Source: Lachnospiraceae bacterium
GTDB taxonomy: Bacteria > Bacillota > Clostridia > Lachnospirales > Lachnospiraceae
NCBI GenBank assembly: GCA_022792335.1
Contig: JAAWAV010000044.1
Location: 19,747 to 83,746, forward strand
Reading direction: 5' to 3'
Length of the DNA: 64,000 nt
Shown: piece by piece, positions 26,406-36,886 of the stretch
How positions within the stretch are numbered: position 1 is the stretch's first letter
Layout: each line of letters opens with the position of its first letter
The notes under the pieces: model-generated
The model's database searches: none
What the model was told of the DNA's origin: nothing
The model's input: only the letters and a program-made list of their open reading frames with translations
Translations under genes and position numbers: made by a program

Positions 26406-27653
26406 ATGAAGAAAGTAGTATCTTTACTTCTGGCTCTTGTCATGGTGCTTTCTCTGGCCGCATGCGGCGGGGGCGATGACAAGAAGGAAGAAAAAGGGGA
26501 AACCAAGGCAGCGTCTGGCGAAACAGCGGGAGGAGAGAAGGCTTCTGATGGGGAGAAAGCTTCCGGAGGAGAGGTAGAGACCATTAAGATTGGCCTTTGC
26601 CAGCCTTTTACCGGCCCCAGCGCCGTAGCCGGCGAGTATTCCAGATACGGTGTGGAACTGGCCGTTGAGGAAATCAACAATGCAGGCGGCTTTGAAGTGG
26701 GCGGCAAGATGTACAAAATTGAAATTGTAGAAGAGGACAATGAGGCGAAACCTGAGATCACCAACAATGCGTACAACAAGCTGATTGGACAGGATAAGGT
26801 GAAAGCCATCATCGGACCGGATTCCAGCGGTCCCTTGATTTCCGCAGGGCCTCTGGCCACAGCGGCGAAAGTGCCTGCCATTGGAACTACTTCTTCCAAC
26901 CCTGACTGTACGCTGGTCGGCGGGGAGTATGTATTCCGCGCTTGCTGGATTGACAGCTTCCAGGCAGTAGTCTGTGCAAAGATGGCTTCTGAGACGCTTT
27001 CCGCTAAAAAGGTAGCCGTACTTTACAGCAATGCAGACGATTATTCTTCCGGACTGGCGACTAATTTCCAGAAAGAATTTGAAGCTCTGGGCGGCGAAGT
27101 GGTTGCTTTTGAGGCATATGCGGGAGCAGACGTGAAGGACTTCAAAGCACAGCTTACCAATATTCAAAATTCCGGCGCCGAGGTTATTTTCCTTCCCAAC
27201 CAGGCCGGCGAACTTCCTCTCCAGATCCAGCAGATCCGGGAGATGGATATTCAGGCGGCAATCATGGGCGAAATGTCCTGGGATAACCCCAATGTACCGG
27301 AGTTGGCAGGAAATGAGAATGTAGAAGGCTGCTATTTTATCTCTCTGTTTGCGGCAGACAGCACGGATCCGGTATCTCAGGCGTTTACAGAAGCATTCCG
27401 TGCAAAATATGACAAAGAGCCCAATACTCAGTCCACCATGTCTTACGACTGTGTACAGATTCTCGTGGATGCGTTCCAGAGAGCAGGGACTGTGGATGAC
27501 AGCGCGGCACTCAGAGACGCCATCCAGGCGACGGACCTCAACCTTCCCAGCGGCCATCTGGTATACGATGAGAACAGAGATCCGGAGAAATCTGCAAACG
27601 TTATGATTTATAAAGACGGCGTACCGACCTACGTTTCTACCATTAATCCGTAA
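26406..27653 (+). CDS. branched-chain amino-acid-type ABC substrate-binding lipoprotein
   Basis: 415 residues with a lipoprotein signal: LSLAAC with Cys20 as lipid site, then a charged, Gly/Ala/Ser/Lys-rich linker. The mature domain from about 58 is a type I periplasmic-binding fold of the LivJ family (IKIGLCQPFTGPSAVAGEYSRYGVELAVEEIN; GPDSSGPLISAGPLATAAKVPAIG). AAAAAGGAGG lies upstream of ATG 26406. It captures an amino acid or related amide outside the membrane for the LivHMGF-type importer below. A terminator-like hairpin after it suggests higher expression than the permease genes. The ligand is unknown. Confidence 0.9.
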   Translation: MKKVVSLLLALVMVLSLAACGGGDDKKEEKGETKAASGETAGGEKASDGEKASGGEVETIKIGLCQPFTGPSAVAGEYSRYGVELAVEEINNAGGFEVGGKMYKIEIVEEDNEAKPEITNNAYNKLIGQDKVKAIIGPDSSGPLISAGPLATAAKVPAIGTTSSNPDCTLVGGEYVFRACWIDSFQAVVCAKMASETLSAKKVAVLYSNADDYSSGLATNFQKEFEALGGEVVAFEAYAGADVKDFKAQLTNIQNSGAEVIFLPNQAGELPLQIQQIREMDIQAAIMGEMSWDNPNVPELAGNENVEGCYFISLFAADSTDPVSQAFTEAFRAKYDKEPNTQSTMSYDCVQILVDAFQRAGTVDDSAALRDAIQATDLNLPSGHLVYDENRDPEKSANVMIYKDGVPTYVSTINP

Positions 27654-27667
27654 ACTGTAAACAACCA

Positions 27668-27700
27668 GGGGAGCGAGGCAGAATGCCCCGCTCCTTTTTG
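27668..27700 (+). terminator. partial terminator between binding protein and permease genes
   Basis: GGAGCG (27670-27675) pairs with CGCTCC (27689-27694), followed by TTTTTG. It would let only part of the transcription continue into the permease genes. Confidence 0.6.
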
Positions 27701-27740
27701 TGAATGCGCTGGAAGCGCATCTTCAGAAAGAGGTGAAAGT

Positions 27741-28622
27741 ATGTCACAGTTTTTCCAGCTTCTGATATACGGGCTGCAGCTTGGAACCATCTATGCGCTG
27801 GTGGCCTTGGGCTACACCATGGTATATGGAATTGTAAACCTGATTAATTTTGCTCACGGTGATTTTCTGATGCTGGGAGCTTACGCAGCCTTTTTCACGG
27901 CTTTCTTTGCCGGAGAAAATTTTGTGGTTTGTCTGATTTTGGCCATGGCGACGGCAGGACTGATCGGTATCATCACAGACCGGATTGCCTATAAACCCAT
28001 GCGGAACCAGCCGAAACTCTCCGCTTTGATTACAGCCATGGGCGTTTCTATTTTTATCCAGAACCTGTGCAGGGCGCTCCCCTTTATCGGGCCGATTCCG
28101 AAGGCGTTCCCCACACTTTTGGAGAGTAAAAGCATTAAACTGTTTGGCGTCACCTTTACGTCCACACAGCTTCTTCTGATTGTACTGGCCATTGCGCTGA
28201 TGCTGGGATTAAATTTTATCGTCAATAAATCCAAGGTGGGACGGGGGATGCGCGCCGTTTCCATGGATCGGGATGCGGCGGCCCTTATGGGTATCAATAT
28301 CAATGTGATCATCGCCAGCACCTTCTTTATCGGCGCGGCTCTGGCCGGAGCGGGAGGAGTCTTTTACGGGATTATGTACCCGACTTTGGAAGTCAGTATC
28401 GGTTCCTTCCTGGGAAATAAAGCTTTTATCGCCGCTGTGGTGGGCGGAATCGGGAGCATCAAGGGAGCCATGTTCGGCGGTATCCTTATGGGCATCGTTG
28501 AAATTTTTGCCACGAACCTGAATGCGGACATCGGCTTTGGCGCGGCCTACGCCGTCCTGATCGTGATCCTTCTGTTCCGGCCGGCCGGACTCTTTGGCAA
28601 GCTGGTCACAGAGAAAGTGTAG
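27741..28622 (+). CDS. livH: branched-chain amino-acid-type ABC permease LivH
   Basis: 293 residues, eight membrane helices, with YALVALGYTMVYGIVNLINFAHGDFLMLGAY at the N-terminus and GIGSIKGAMFGGILMGIVE near 245, both LivH signatures. RBS AGAAAGAGGTG before ATG 27741. It forms the membrane channel with LivM. It is followed immediately by livM. Confidence 0.9.
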   Translation: MSQFFQLLIYGLQLGTIYALVALGYTMVYGIVNLINFAHGDFLMLGAYAAFFTAFFAGENFVVCLILAMATAGLIGIITDRIAYKPMRNQPKLSALITAMGVSIFIQNLCRALPFIGPIPKAFPTLLESKSIKLFGVTFTSTQLLLIVLAIALMLGLNFIVNKSKVGRGMRAVSMDRDAAALMGININVIIASTFFIGAALAGAGGVFYGIMYPTLEVSIGSFLGNKAFIAAVVGGIGSIKGAMFGGILMGIVEIFATNLNADIGFGAAYAVLIVILLFRPAGLFGKLVTEKV

Positions 28623-28631
28623 GTGATGAGA

Positions 28632-29708
28632 ATGGGAAAAGAAAAAACACTGCAGCAGTCGATGAAAAAAGAAAAATCTTATGTCAGTTATTTTATGATT
28701 CCTGTGCTCTTTGCGGCCATCCTTCTTCTGAATAAGGCGGGGATTCTGAATCCCTACTGGTATCAGATTTTACAGCTTGCCTGTATCAATGGAATTGTGG
28801 CTATGAGTCTGAATCTGGTAAACGGAAAAACGGGACAGTTTTCTCTGGGGCAGGCGGGATTTATGTCCCTGGGCGCTTATACCTCAGCCATGTTGACCAA
28901 GCTGGTATTTGCCCCTGCTATGGGAAATCCTGCTATGAGCTATCTCCTGTTTTTTGTATCTCTTTTGTGCGGAATGGTGGTGGCCGCTTTTATCGGCTTC
29001 CTGATTGGTATTCCTTCTTTGCGGCTGAAAGGAGATTATCTGGCCATCATTACCCTGGGCTTCAGCGAGATTATCCGGGTACTGTGGCGAGTATTCCCTT
29101 TTTCCGGAAAAGCGAAAGGCTTAAACGGAATCCAGAAATTAAGCAGCTTTCCCATTATTTTCGTGGCGGTGGTCCTGATTATGTTTCTCTTGCGAAACTT
29201 CACCAACTCCCGTTACGGGCGCGGCTGTATCGCCATTCGGGAAAATGAGCTGGCAGCAGAAACGATGGGGATTAATACGACAAAGGCGAAGATTAAATCC
29301 TTTGTGTTTTCGGCGGCCATTGCGGGCCTTGGCGGAGGACTGTACGCGCATCTGATGATGTTTATCAATCCGGAAATGTTCAGCCAGGTGAAGTCTACCG
29401 ACATGCTTCTCTACCTTTACGCCGGCGGCGTGGGGAGCTACTCCAGCGCTCTTTTGGGAGCCCTGATTTTTACAGTACTTCCGGAATTTTTACGGTTTAT
29501 GGGAGAATGGCGTCTGGTTATTTACGCTTTGGTCCTGATTGTGATTATGTTGAACCGGCCCAAGGGTATTTTCGGAAAGCATGAGTTTGGCTTTATGCGG
29601 TTTGGAGAAAAAGAGAGCATTCATCAGAAGGCGGACAACGGAGGACTTCTGTCTTTTTTGGGAAAAATGAAGAAAAAGTCAGGGCCTGAAGGCGGAGAAG
29701 GGAGGTAG
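28632..29708 (+). CDS. livM: branched-chain amino-acid-type ABC permease LivM
   Basis: 358 residues from ATG 28632 (AGGTG six bases upstream); GTG 28623 and ATG 28626 are possible earlier starts. Membrane helices run from about 20 to 325. LNLVNGKTGQFSLGQAGFMSLGAY and RLKGDYLAIITLGFSEIIRV are LivM signatures. The C-terminal tail of about 40 residues is polar and Lys/Gly-rich. It pairs with LivH as the channel of the importer. Confidence 0.9.
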   Translation: MGKEKTLQQSMKKEKSYVSYFMIPVLFAAILLLNKAGILNPYWYQILQLACINGIVAMSLNLVNGKTGQFSLGQAGFMSLGAYTSAMLTKLVFAPAMGNPAMSYLLFFVSLLCGMVVAAFIGFLIGIPSLRLKGDYLAIITLGFSEIIRVLWRVFPFSGKAKGLNGIQKLSSFPIIFVAVVLIMFLLRNFTNSRYGRGCIAIRENELAAETMGINTTKAKIKSFVFSAAIAGLGGGLYAHLMMFINPEMFSQVKSTDMLLYLYAGGVGSYSSALLGALIFTVLPEFLRFMGEWRLVIYALVLIVIMLNRPKGIFGKHEFGFMRFGEKESIHQKADNGGLLSFLGKMKKKSGPEGGEGR

Positions 29709-29712
29709 CGGT

Positions 29713-30482
29713 ATGTCGTTATTAACAGCGGAGAATCTGTCTATTGAATTTGGCGGCCTAAAAGCAGTCCAGGATTTTAACCTGGAACTTAAGGAGCACG
29801 AACTTCTGGCCATCATCGGACCCAACGGTGCGGGAAAAACCACGATTTTCAATATGCTGACAGGAATCTATCAGCCGACCCACGGTACGGTAAAGCTGGA
29901 AGGGAAGGTTATGAACGGACTGCGATCCAATGTGTTCACGGAGCACGGCATTGCCAGGACCTTCCAGAATATCCGGCTTTTTGGGAGCGCCAGCGTACTG
30001 GAAAACATCATTATCGCCATGGAGCTTCAGGTCAAATATAATCTGGCCCAGGCGCTTCTCAGAACCAAAAAATTCCGGGAACAGGAAGCAGATTTTAAAA
30101 GACAGGCGATGGAACTTTTAAAAGTGTTCCGTCTGGACGACAAAGCGGAGTTTCTGGCGAAGAATCTGCCTTATGGAGAACAGCGGCGGCTGGAAATTGC
30201 AAGGGCCCTGGCAACCAGGCCTAAAATCCTCTGTCTGGATGAACCGGCGGCCGGTATGAATCCCAGCGAAGTGGACGACTTGGTGGATCTGATACGGGAA
30301 ATTCGTCAGAAATTTGATATCACCATCATTTTAATTGAGCACCATATGAATATGGTCATGGCTATCGCCGACCGGCTCAAGGTGATAGACTTTGGCGTGA
30401 CCATTGCGGAGGGGCTTCCCTCCGAAGTGCAAAACGACCCGAAGGTAATCGAAGCATATCTGGGAAAGGAGGAGGACGAAGT

Positions 30483-30489
<7 letters not shown>
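29713..30489 (+). CDS. livG: branched-chain amino-acid-type ABC ATPase LivG
   Basis: 258 residues with Walker A (GPNGAGKTT, about 37-45), signature region LPYGEQRRLEIARAL, Walker B (ILCLDEPAAGMNP) and the EHHM switch typical of LivG. It overlaps livF by seven bases and follows livM by four. It hydrolyses ATP for uptake. Confidence 0.92.
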
Positions 30490-31190
<701 letters not shown>

Positions 31191-31226
31191 AAAATATGAA
31201 CGAATACAATTAGGGGGCATTTGGCT

Positions 31227-32405
31227 ATGAGTCGTGTATCAAAGACCGGAAGATGCGTGGAGCGTTCCTCCATCCGCATTTTCCTGGAAAAACAGAACAA
31301 AATTGCAGAAACCTGCGACGATATGATTTCTTTTACCATCGGGGAACCGGATTTTCTGACGCCGCCAAACATCGTGGAGGCGGCAAAACGCGCATTGTCG
31401 GAGGGTAAGGTGAAATATGCGCCAAACGCAGGGCTTTTAGAGCTTCGAAAAGCCGTATCCAGAGACCTGGAACGAACCCACGGCGTTCATTATGATCCGG
31501 AAAAAGAGATTGTCATTACCCCCAGCGGTATGGATACATTGCGGATGGCGGCCATGGCCGTTCTTGACGACGAGGACGAAATGATCGTCAACGATCCTTG
31601 CTGGGCCAACCATCCCAACCATTCGAAACTGGCCCATGGAAAACCGGTGATGGTTCCGGTTTATGAGAAAGACAATTTCTTCTATAATCTGGAAAACCTG
31701 GAAAGCTATATTACGCCGAAAACAAAGGCGATCCTGTTAAACACACCCAATAATCCCACCGGGGCGGTTATGGCGGAGGAGGAGCTTGATAAGTTCTGCG
31801 ATTTCTGCAAAGAACACGATCTGATTGTGATTTCTGATGAAGTATATTACAACATTATCTTTGACGGGTTAAAATTCAAGAGCCCTGCCATGGTGGACGG
31901 GATGAAAGAACGGGTAATCATTTCTCAGTCCTTTTCCAAGACGTATGCCATGACTGGATGGAGACTGGCTTTTGCGGCGGGACCAGCGGATATCATCGAG
32001 TCCATCGGACGCCTCAACGAAAATTCCATTTCCTGCGTCAATACCTTTGTTCAGTGGGCTGGGATTGAGGCTTTAGAGGGGACCAGAGAGTACATAGACG
32101 CTATGGTGGCCGAGTTTGAAAACAGGAGAAACATCGTCTATGAGGGGATCAATGCCATTGAGGGATTATCCTGTGTGAAACCTCAGGGCGCGTTTTATGC
32201 TTTCGTCAATATTCAAAAGACCGGCCTTTCTTCTGAAGCGTTTGCCACAAGGCTTCTGGAAGAAAAACATGTGGGCCTGGTACCGGGGACCGGCTTCGGA
32301 GCTTCCGGCGAGGGTTTTGTCCGTATCTCCTACGCCACATCTACGGAAAATATCCGGGAAGGAATCCGGCGAATCGAAGAATTTGTAAAAGAACTGAAAA
32401 ACTAA
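31227..32405 (+). CDS. class I/II pyridoxal-phosphate aminotransferase
   Basis: 392 residues from ATG 31227, nine bases after GGGGG; a TTG two codons earlier is less likely. Fold type I features: SFTIGEPDFLTP at the N-terminus, NTPNNPTGAV, SDEVYYNI and SQSFSKTYAMTGWRL with the cofactor Lys238, and RISYA with the substrate-binding Arg near the end. It moves an amino group between an amino acid and a keto acid. Its place directly after the importer suggests it acts on the imported amino acid, perhaps together with the DapA-family enzyme. Substrate is not decided. Confidence 0.88.
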   Translation: MSRVSKTGRCVERSSIRIFLEKQNKIAETCDDMISFTIGEPDFLTPPNIVEAAKRALSEGKVKYAPNAGLLELRKAVSRDLERTHGVHYDPEKEIVITPSGMDTLRMAAMAVLDDEDEMIVNDPCWANHPNHSKLAHGKPVMVPVYEKDNFFYNLENLESYITPKTKAILLNTPNNPTGAVMAEEELDKFCDFCKEHDLIVISDEVYYNIIFDGLKFKSPAMVDGMKERVIISQSFSKTYAMTGWRLAFAAGPADIIESIGRLNENSISCVNTFVQWAGIEALEGTREYIDAMVAEFENRRNIVYEGINAIEGLSCVKPQGAFYAFVNIQKTGLSSEAFATRLLEEKHVGLVPGTGFGASGEGFVRISYATSTENIREGIRRIEEFVKELKN

Positions 32406-32422
32406 TATAAAAAGGGGATACC

Positions 32423-32572
32423 ATGAAACAGTCGGGTTTCTGTATTCAGGCGTCCCCGGTTTCTGACATTCTCTGCCTATCGGACGAGTGCCGGAGACCG
32501 GGGCGGCTGTATTCAGGGATCCGACTATTTTATAACGCCCTTTTGGAGAGAGGGCCGGCAGAAGGGACCTGA
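32423..32572 (+). CDS. possible small protein or leader peptide
   Basis: 49 codons from ATG 32423 to TGA 32570-32572, with AAAGGGG six bases upstream. It includes three cysteines and has no signal or membrane helix. The same DNA holds a 7-base inverted repeat (CCCCGGT and ACCGGGG) 36 bases apart, so it might instead be a structured spacer. I do not recognise the peptide. The good ribosome site is the only support. Confidence 0.25.
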   Translation: MKQSGFCIQASPVSDILCLSDECRRPGRLYSGIRLFYNALLERGPAEGT

Positions 32573-32576
32573 ACTC

Positions 32577-32605
32577 TTGTGGAAATTCTATTTTTTCGCT
32601 AAACT
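32577..32605 (+). promoter_or_regulatory. promoter of pucR-type gene
   Basis: TTGTGG (32577-32582), 17 bases, TAAACT (32600-32605). Confidence 0.4.
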
Positions 32606-32669
32606 AAGAGGGATTACCAAGTTGTACAGGGATGAGGTCCCGAACCAGAGCAGAGGGGGAAGAGATACC

Positions 32670-33833
32670 ATGCCGATTACAGTAAGGGAGATTATGCAAC
32701 TGAAGGAGTTCCAGAATTTTACTCTTATTGCGGGAAGGGAGGGAGAGAGAAACGAGATTATGAACATTGGCATTCTGGACTATGAATATGCCAATGAGGA
32801 TCCGTATCTGGAAAAACTGTGGGCTTTCGGAAAAGGAGCGTTTGTGATTTCCAGCCTGCTATTTGCCAAGGACCATCCGGAACGGATTTTGTCTGCAGTC
32901 CGGGGGCTTTGCCGGGATGGTGTGTCGGCTCTTGCCATTAAAACCATTTACTATGAGACGCTTCCGGAGGAAGCACTGGCTTATGCAGATGAACACGCCC
33001 TTCCAATCTATATGTTTGGCCGGGACGACGCTTATTTTCAGGACATTGCCATTTTGATCCGGGCGAAAATGGAAGAACGGGATGATACGGAACTTTTGGA
33101 ACAGAAAATCGGACTGATGGTAAACGGACAGATGAGTCTCGCAAACATCCGGAATCTGTCCCAGGAAATTCTGCCTATGGGAGGATACCGCAGCTATTTT
33201 ACTGTATATTGCAAGGCAAAATCCTACTCGGAAAGTATTTATTATGTGAGGGCTTTCAATACCCTCCGGGACAGGGTGGGCAAACGGGATGCAGTGTTCC
33301 GGTTCCAGAACGGATATCTGGTGATTCTGGATATGGAGGATCGAATCCGGAGAGGAAATCTGGCGGCTCTCGCCATGAGGATTCTGTCTGTCCGCCAGGA
33401 AGATTACCATATCGGAATTGGAAAACTTCACGAAACCATGGATGAGTTTCATCTGTCTATGCAGGAAGCTCTTTATGCCAGTCAGTATGCCAAACTGTTC
33501 GGACAAAATCCGGTATGTTTCCAGCAGATGGGGATCTACCAGATTCTGCTGCCTTACTGCCGCAGTCCCTGGCTGGAGCAATATTGCAGAAGCATTTTGG
33601 AACCTATCCGGGAGTTTGACAGACAGTATGATGGGGAATTGTTTCGGACGGCGGAGATTTATGTGAGAAAGAACGGAGACGTGGAGGAGGTGGCAAAAGA
33701 GCTGCACCTCCACAGAAACACCATACGTTACAGAATGAGCCGCGTCAGAGAACTGGTAGGCGATGAAAAAGACAGCCGGTTTGATGAACAACTCTCTGTG
33801 GCCTTTCGTACTTATGAGTTACAAAAGCTGTAG
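32670..33833 (+). CDS. PucR family transcriptional regulator
   Basis: 387 residues from ATG 32670 (GAGGGGGAAGAG upstream), which gives the standard start MPITVREIMQL. The N-terminal PucR domain (about 5-125) is followed by a middle region and a C-terminal helix-turn-helix (about 325-385: VEEVAKELHLHRNTIRYRMSRV). PucR-type proteins activate genes for purine or amino-acid breakdown when an inducer is present. It directly follows the amino-acid importer/aminotransferase cluster, so it may regulate that. The next gene converges four bases away. Confidence 0.85.
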   Translation: MPITVREIMQLKEFQNFTLIAGREGERNEIMNIGILDYEYANEDPYLEKLWAFGKGAFVISSLLFAKDHPERILSAVRGLCRDGVSALAIKTIYYETLPEEALAYADEHALPIYMFGRDDAYFQDIAILIRAKMEERDDTELLEQKIGLMVNGQMSLANIRNLSQEILPMGGYRSYFTVYCKAKSYSESIYYVRAFNTLRDRVGKRDAVFRFQNGYLVILDMEDRIRRGNLAALAMRILSVRQEDYHIGIGKLHETMDEFHLSMQEALYASQYAKLFGQNPVCFQQMGIYQILLPYCRSPWLEQYCRSILEPIREFDRQYDGELFRTAEIYVRKNGDVEEVAKELHLHRNTIRYRMSRVRELVGDEKDSRFDEQLSVAFRTYELQKL

Positions 33834-33837
33834 CGCG

Positions 33838-35388
33838 TTATGTCAGCTCCAGAAAACGGGCGTAGATTTCTTTCATACGGCCGGACAGAAAAGTTTTCGT
33901 CTCCGCCTGTTCTAAAAGCTCTGTAAAAAATAGGCAGGAGACGAGATCGTCGCCCAATACCCTGGGCACAAAGGCCAGGACTCCACGAAAGACAGCTTCT
34001 AGCCGGAGCGCCTCTTTTTCTATCTGAAGCCGGAGCGCCTCAGACTGGCTTTGCATGACAGCGAAGGCGGCAGACTGGCTGGGAGGAGCGGAAGGCTCCG
34101 CTTTACCCAGCCGGTTAGAAGGAGCCAAAATGGCAGAGCCAGTTGGCTGGCCAGAGAAAGCTCCCTGCGACGAGACAAGGCAAAAGAGCTTGGCTTCGGA
34201 GGCCAGAGTCTTTATGGTACTGACGAAAAGCTGCTCTCGCCTTTCTTCCTGCAAGGAGAGAAGGCCAAATTCCTTCTTTTTCTCAAAGGCGACGCTCCGC
34301 TTTGCAAGGAGGGAGAGGCAGGCTTCTTCGAGGGTGGAAAAATCCGGTCGGCAGGCGTCAAGGCCATTCAAAAAGTACTTAAGACTTTCGGAGAGAAGCC
34401 GTCTCTCTTCCCAGGCGGTAAGCTGCCTGTGGATATTCTGCACCAGATATCCGGCCAGAGAAAGCTTCTCGTCGGCGGAAGCATCTTTTAAAGAGGGAAA
34501 CTTCTCCGGAACTTTTCCCATCTTCGTCAGGTTCTCCAGGCCGGGAGTCTGAGCGAGGGTCTGAAAGAGCCGGTAATAGGAAGAAAATCCTTCAGAGACT
34601 TCTTGGCACTGGAGAAACTGGGAAACAAACTGTTCATTGACCGGCAGAGAAAGGGATTCGTAAGTTTCCAGCGTTTCAGACAGATCTTCCCAGCCTCTGG
34701 GGGTGACAAATTCCTTTCCATTTTTTCCGCGGCGCAGGATATAGAAATGTTCCGGGCGCAGAGAAAGATAAGAAAGAATGGCGCCGTGGATCGTTTTTTT
34801 CAGGGCGTAGGGCCGCCAGGCGTCAAGATCCGGCTCCAGGGAGAGCAAGCGGACCCGGTCTAAAGTTACGATATCAGGCTCTCTGGCAGAGGGGTTTCCA
34901 CGGCCGGGCGGATTTCCGGCGGCGGCAAGGATCCAGCCGTCGGGAATGCGATGACTTCCGAAAGTTTTGAACTGGAGGAGGCGGAGCATGGACGGAAGCA
35001 AAGTTTCAGACACACAGTTGATTTCGTCCAGAAAAAGGATACCCTCCTCCAGACCGGTTTCTTCCATTATGCGAAGGACATCGCCGACGATTTCACTCAT
35101 GGTGTATTCTGTGATGGAATAAGGCGTTCCGCGAAAGGAACGTTCGCGAATGACCGGCAGGCCGATGGCGCTCTGGCGGGTATGATGGGTCATGGCGCAG
35201 GAGAAAAAGGCGACGCCGGATGCTTCGGCCGCCTGTTTTACAACGGCTGTTTTCCCGATACCGGGAGGCCCCATCAGAAGAAGGGGGCGCCGATGCTCTG
35301 TCGGAATCCGGTAAAGTCCGGCTTCATTTTTGGCCGTATAGGCTTTTATGGTCCGGCAGATTTCTTCGTAGGCGTCTTTCATATTCAT
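33838..35388 (-). CDS. MoxR-type AAA+ ATPase
   Basis: 516 residues; ATG 35388 with AAAGGA eight bases upstream. Walker A (GPPGIGKT, 40-47), Walker B (GILFLDEIN) and the sensor AAAGNPPGRGNP are clear, within a MoxR/RavA-like domain (about 25-260). The C-terminal half is helical and rich in Ala, Glu and Leu. MoxR ATPases act as chaperones that load or activate partner proteins, usually with a VWA-domain partner. The VWA gene lies just upstream, 46 bases away, in the same operon. The target is unknown. Confidence 0.85.
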   Translation of the reverse strand: MNMKDAYEEICRTIKAYTAKNEAGLYRIPTEHRRPLLLMGPPGIGKTAVVKQAAEASGVAFFSCAMTHHTRQSAIGLPVIRERSFRGTPYSITEYTMSEIVGDVLRIMEETGLEEGILFLDEINCVSETLLPSMLRLLQFKTFGSHRIPDGWILAAAGNPPGRGNPSAREPDIVTLDRVRLLSLEPDLDAWRPYALKKTIHGAILSYLSLRPEHFYILRRGKNGKEFVTPRGWEDLSETLETYESLSLPVNEQFVSQFLQCQEVSEGFSSYYRLFQTLAQTPGLENLTKMGKVPEKFPSLKDASADEKLSLAGYLVQNIHRQLTAWEERRLLSESLKYFLNGLDACRPDFSTLEEACLSLLAKRSVAFEKKKEFGLLSLQEERREQLFVSTIKTLASEAKLFCLVSSQGAFSGQPTGSAILAPSNRLGKAEPSAPPSQSAAFAVMQSQSEALRLQIEKEALRLEAVFRGVLAFVPRVLGDDLVSCLFFTELLEQAETKTFLSGRMKEIYARFLELT

Positions 35389-35434
35389 ATCTTTGATCCT
35401 TTCGTCTGTCTGGTTGCAGCCGGATTGTCTGTCG

Positions 35435-36886
35435 CTACCTTTGAGGCGGCCCGTCCAGAATCAGAATTTCGCCCCAGTCGGGGATATCGATGGCGTTTTG
35501 TTCCTGTTCTTTGAGAAAGATGAAAATGGTGCGCACGCCGGGAGCTTTTGCAGGAAAAAGGCCGAGGCCGTCGGTGAATAACAAAATAGCGGCCAGATCC
35601 GAGAACTCTCCGGATTCCTGCAAAGAGCGGATATGGGAAAAAGCCGGACAAAAATCCGTGCCGCCCATACCGCAAAGCTCCAGCGTGTCGATATAGTCGT
35701 CTAAATCCTCCAGGGAGGTCAACCTGTCGTCCCGTTCCACAGCTTTGTCACACTGAAGAATATGGAGACAAAAAGGATGGAAAAACAGGTCTGCTTCCAA
35801 AAGCAGGTTCCTGGTTTCCTCCAGGAAGGCCTGAGTCAGAGACTGGGAGCAGGAGGCGGAGGTGTCGATGACAATGGCAAGCTCCCGGAGTTTCGAAACT
35901 TCTCTGTATTCCAGTGGTTCCAAGAGGGGGATACCATTACAATGTTCCAATCCATAGAGATAAGGGGCGTACTGAAATTCCTCTTCATTTAGTTTCAGTT
36001 CTTCTCCAGGACTGGCAAGGCTTTTCAGAAGATTCCGGTAATTGTGACGGCGGGTTTCCGTAAGGGAGAGCGAGCGCTTCTGACCGTCAGAGCGGAGACT
36101 GAAGGGATTCTTACGACCAGAGGCATCTGTTCTTTCAGGGGAGAGAGGCGCGCCTTTCTCTGTGAGCTGATTTTTGAGGCGCTTCCAGAGAAGTTGGGTT
36201 TCTGTCTCGCCGGCCTCAGTCGGAGAAATCTTCCGGAGATCTGACCGGGCGGCTCTCGAAGCTCCCCTCCCTCCTGCCCCGTTCCCTTCCCCTCCTCCCT
36301 CCTGCTTCGGGGAAGTGCTGTGATTTTGCCTGAAAAGGGGCCAGAGGCTGTGATCGTCACAGAAAAAATGTTCTCTGCCTGACGCCTCTGTCAGGACAGT
36401 CTGAAAAGAAGCGGCGGTATCTGCCAGCCCGGCGGCCAGAGCGCGGGCCTGATAGAGAGGGATATCCGGAATCTGCCTGGAAACTGTTTCCAGCCATTTC
36501 CGGATTTTATCCGGCAGAAGTTCCGGTATCCAGATCCCTGAAATATGCCAGGCGGCAAGATCGCAGGCCAGATTCCAGGTAGAAGGCGGGCAGGAGAGGG
36601 GCATGGAAAAGGGATGGCCGAACAGGCAGTGGATGATCTGGTGAAGCAGAAGCGCCTCAGCAGTATTCGCCGAGCTTGCCGTATTTTCTGATAACAGAGC
36701 CACTACATCTGACAGATTCCAGAAAATGGAACGGCCGTCTGTACGGCAAGGATAACAGGAAGTCCTGAGAGCGTCGGCGGTACATAGGACATCCTTTAAT
36801 TCGCAGAGAGGGCGTGCCAGGGCATGGATCCTCCGATACAACTGTTTGCGTATGAAATTTAAGAACTGTTCTGCCTCTTTGTCCAT
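35435..36886 (-). CDS. VWA-domain protein with N-terminal DUF2201-type metallopeptidase-like domain
   Basis: 483 residues. The N-terminal part (about 1-190) has HQIIHCLFGH (His82, His86, His91), a zinc-site-like pattern seen in DUF2201 putative metallopeptidases. A low-complexity linker rich in Gly, Ser, Arg and Glu follows, and then a VWA-like domain (about 330-480) with DTSASCSQS as the metal-binding site (MIDAS) and GGTDF further on. The two genes form a MoxR-VWA operon. The exact substrate is unknown. ATG 36886 is preceded by AGGAGG. Confidence 0.75.
   Translation of the reverse strand: MDKEAEQFLNFIRKQLYRRIHALARPLCELKDVLCTADALRTSCYPCRTDGRSIFWNLSDVVALLSENTASSANTAEALLLHQIIHCLFGHPFSMPLSCPPSTWNLACDLAAWHISGIWIPELLPDKIRKWLETVSRQIPDIPLYQARALAAGLADTAASFQTVLTEASGREHFFCDDHSLWPLFRQNHSTSPKQEGGGEGNGAGGRGASRAARSDLRKISPTEAGETETQLLWKRLKNQLTEKGAPLSPERTDASGRKNPFSLRSDGQKRSLSLTETRRHNYRNLLKSLASPGEELKLNEEEFQYAPYLYGLEHCNGIPLLEPLEYREVSKLRELAIVIDTSASCSQSLTQAFLEETRNLLLEADLFFHPFCLHILQCDKAVERDDRLTSLEDLDDYIDTLELCGMGGTDFCPAFSHIRSLQESGEFSDLAAILLFTDGLGLFPAKAPGVRTIFIFLKEQEQNAIDIPDWGEILILDGPPQR

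Noticed and set aside
26424..27557. 377-codon open frame on the minus strand
   Set aside because: Antisense of the clear substrate-binding lipoprotein gene, with no ribosome site and no protein-like pattern.
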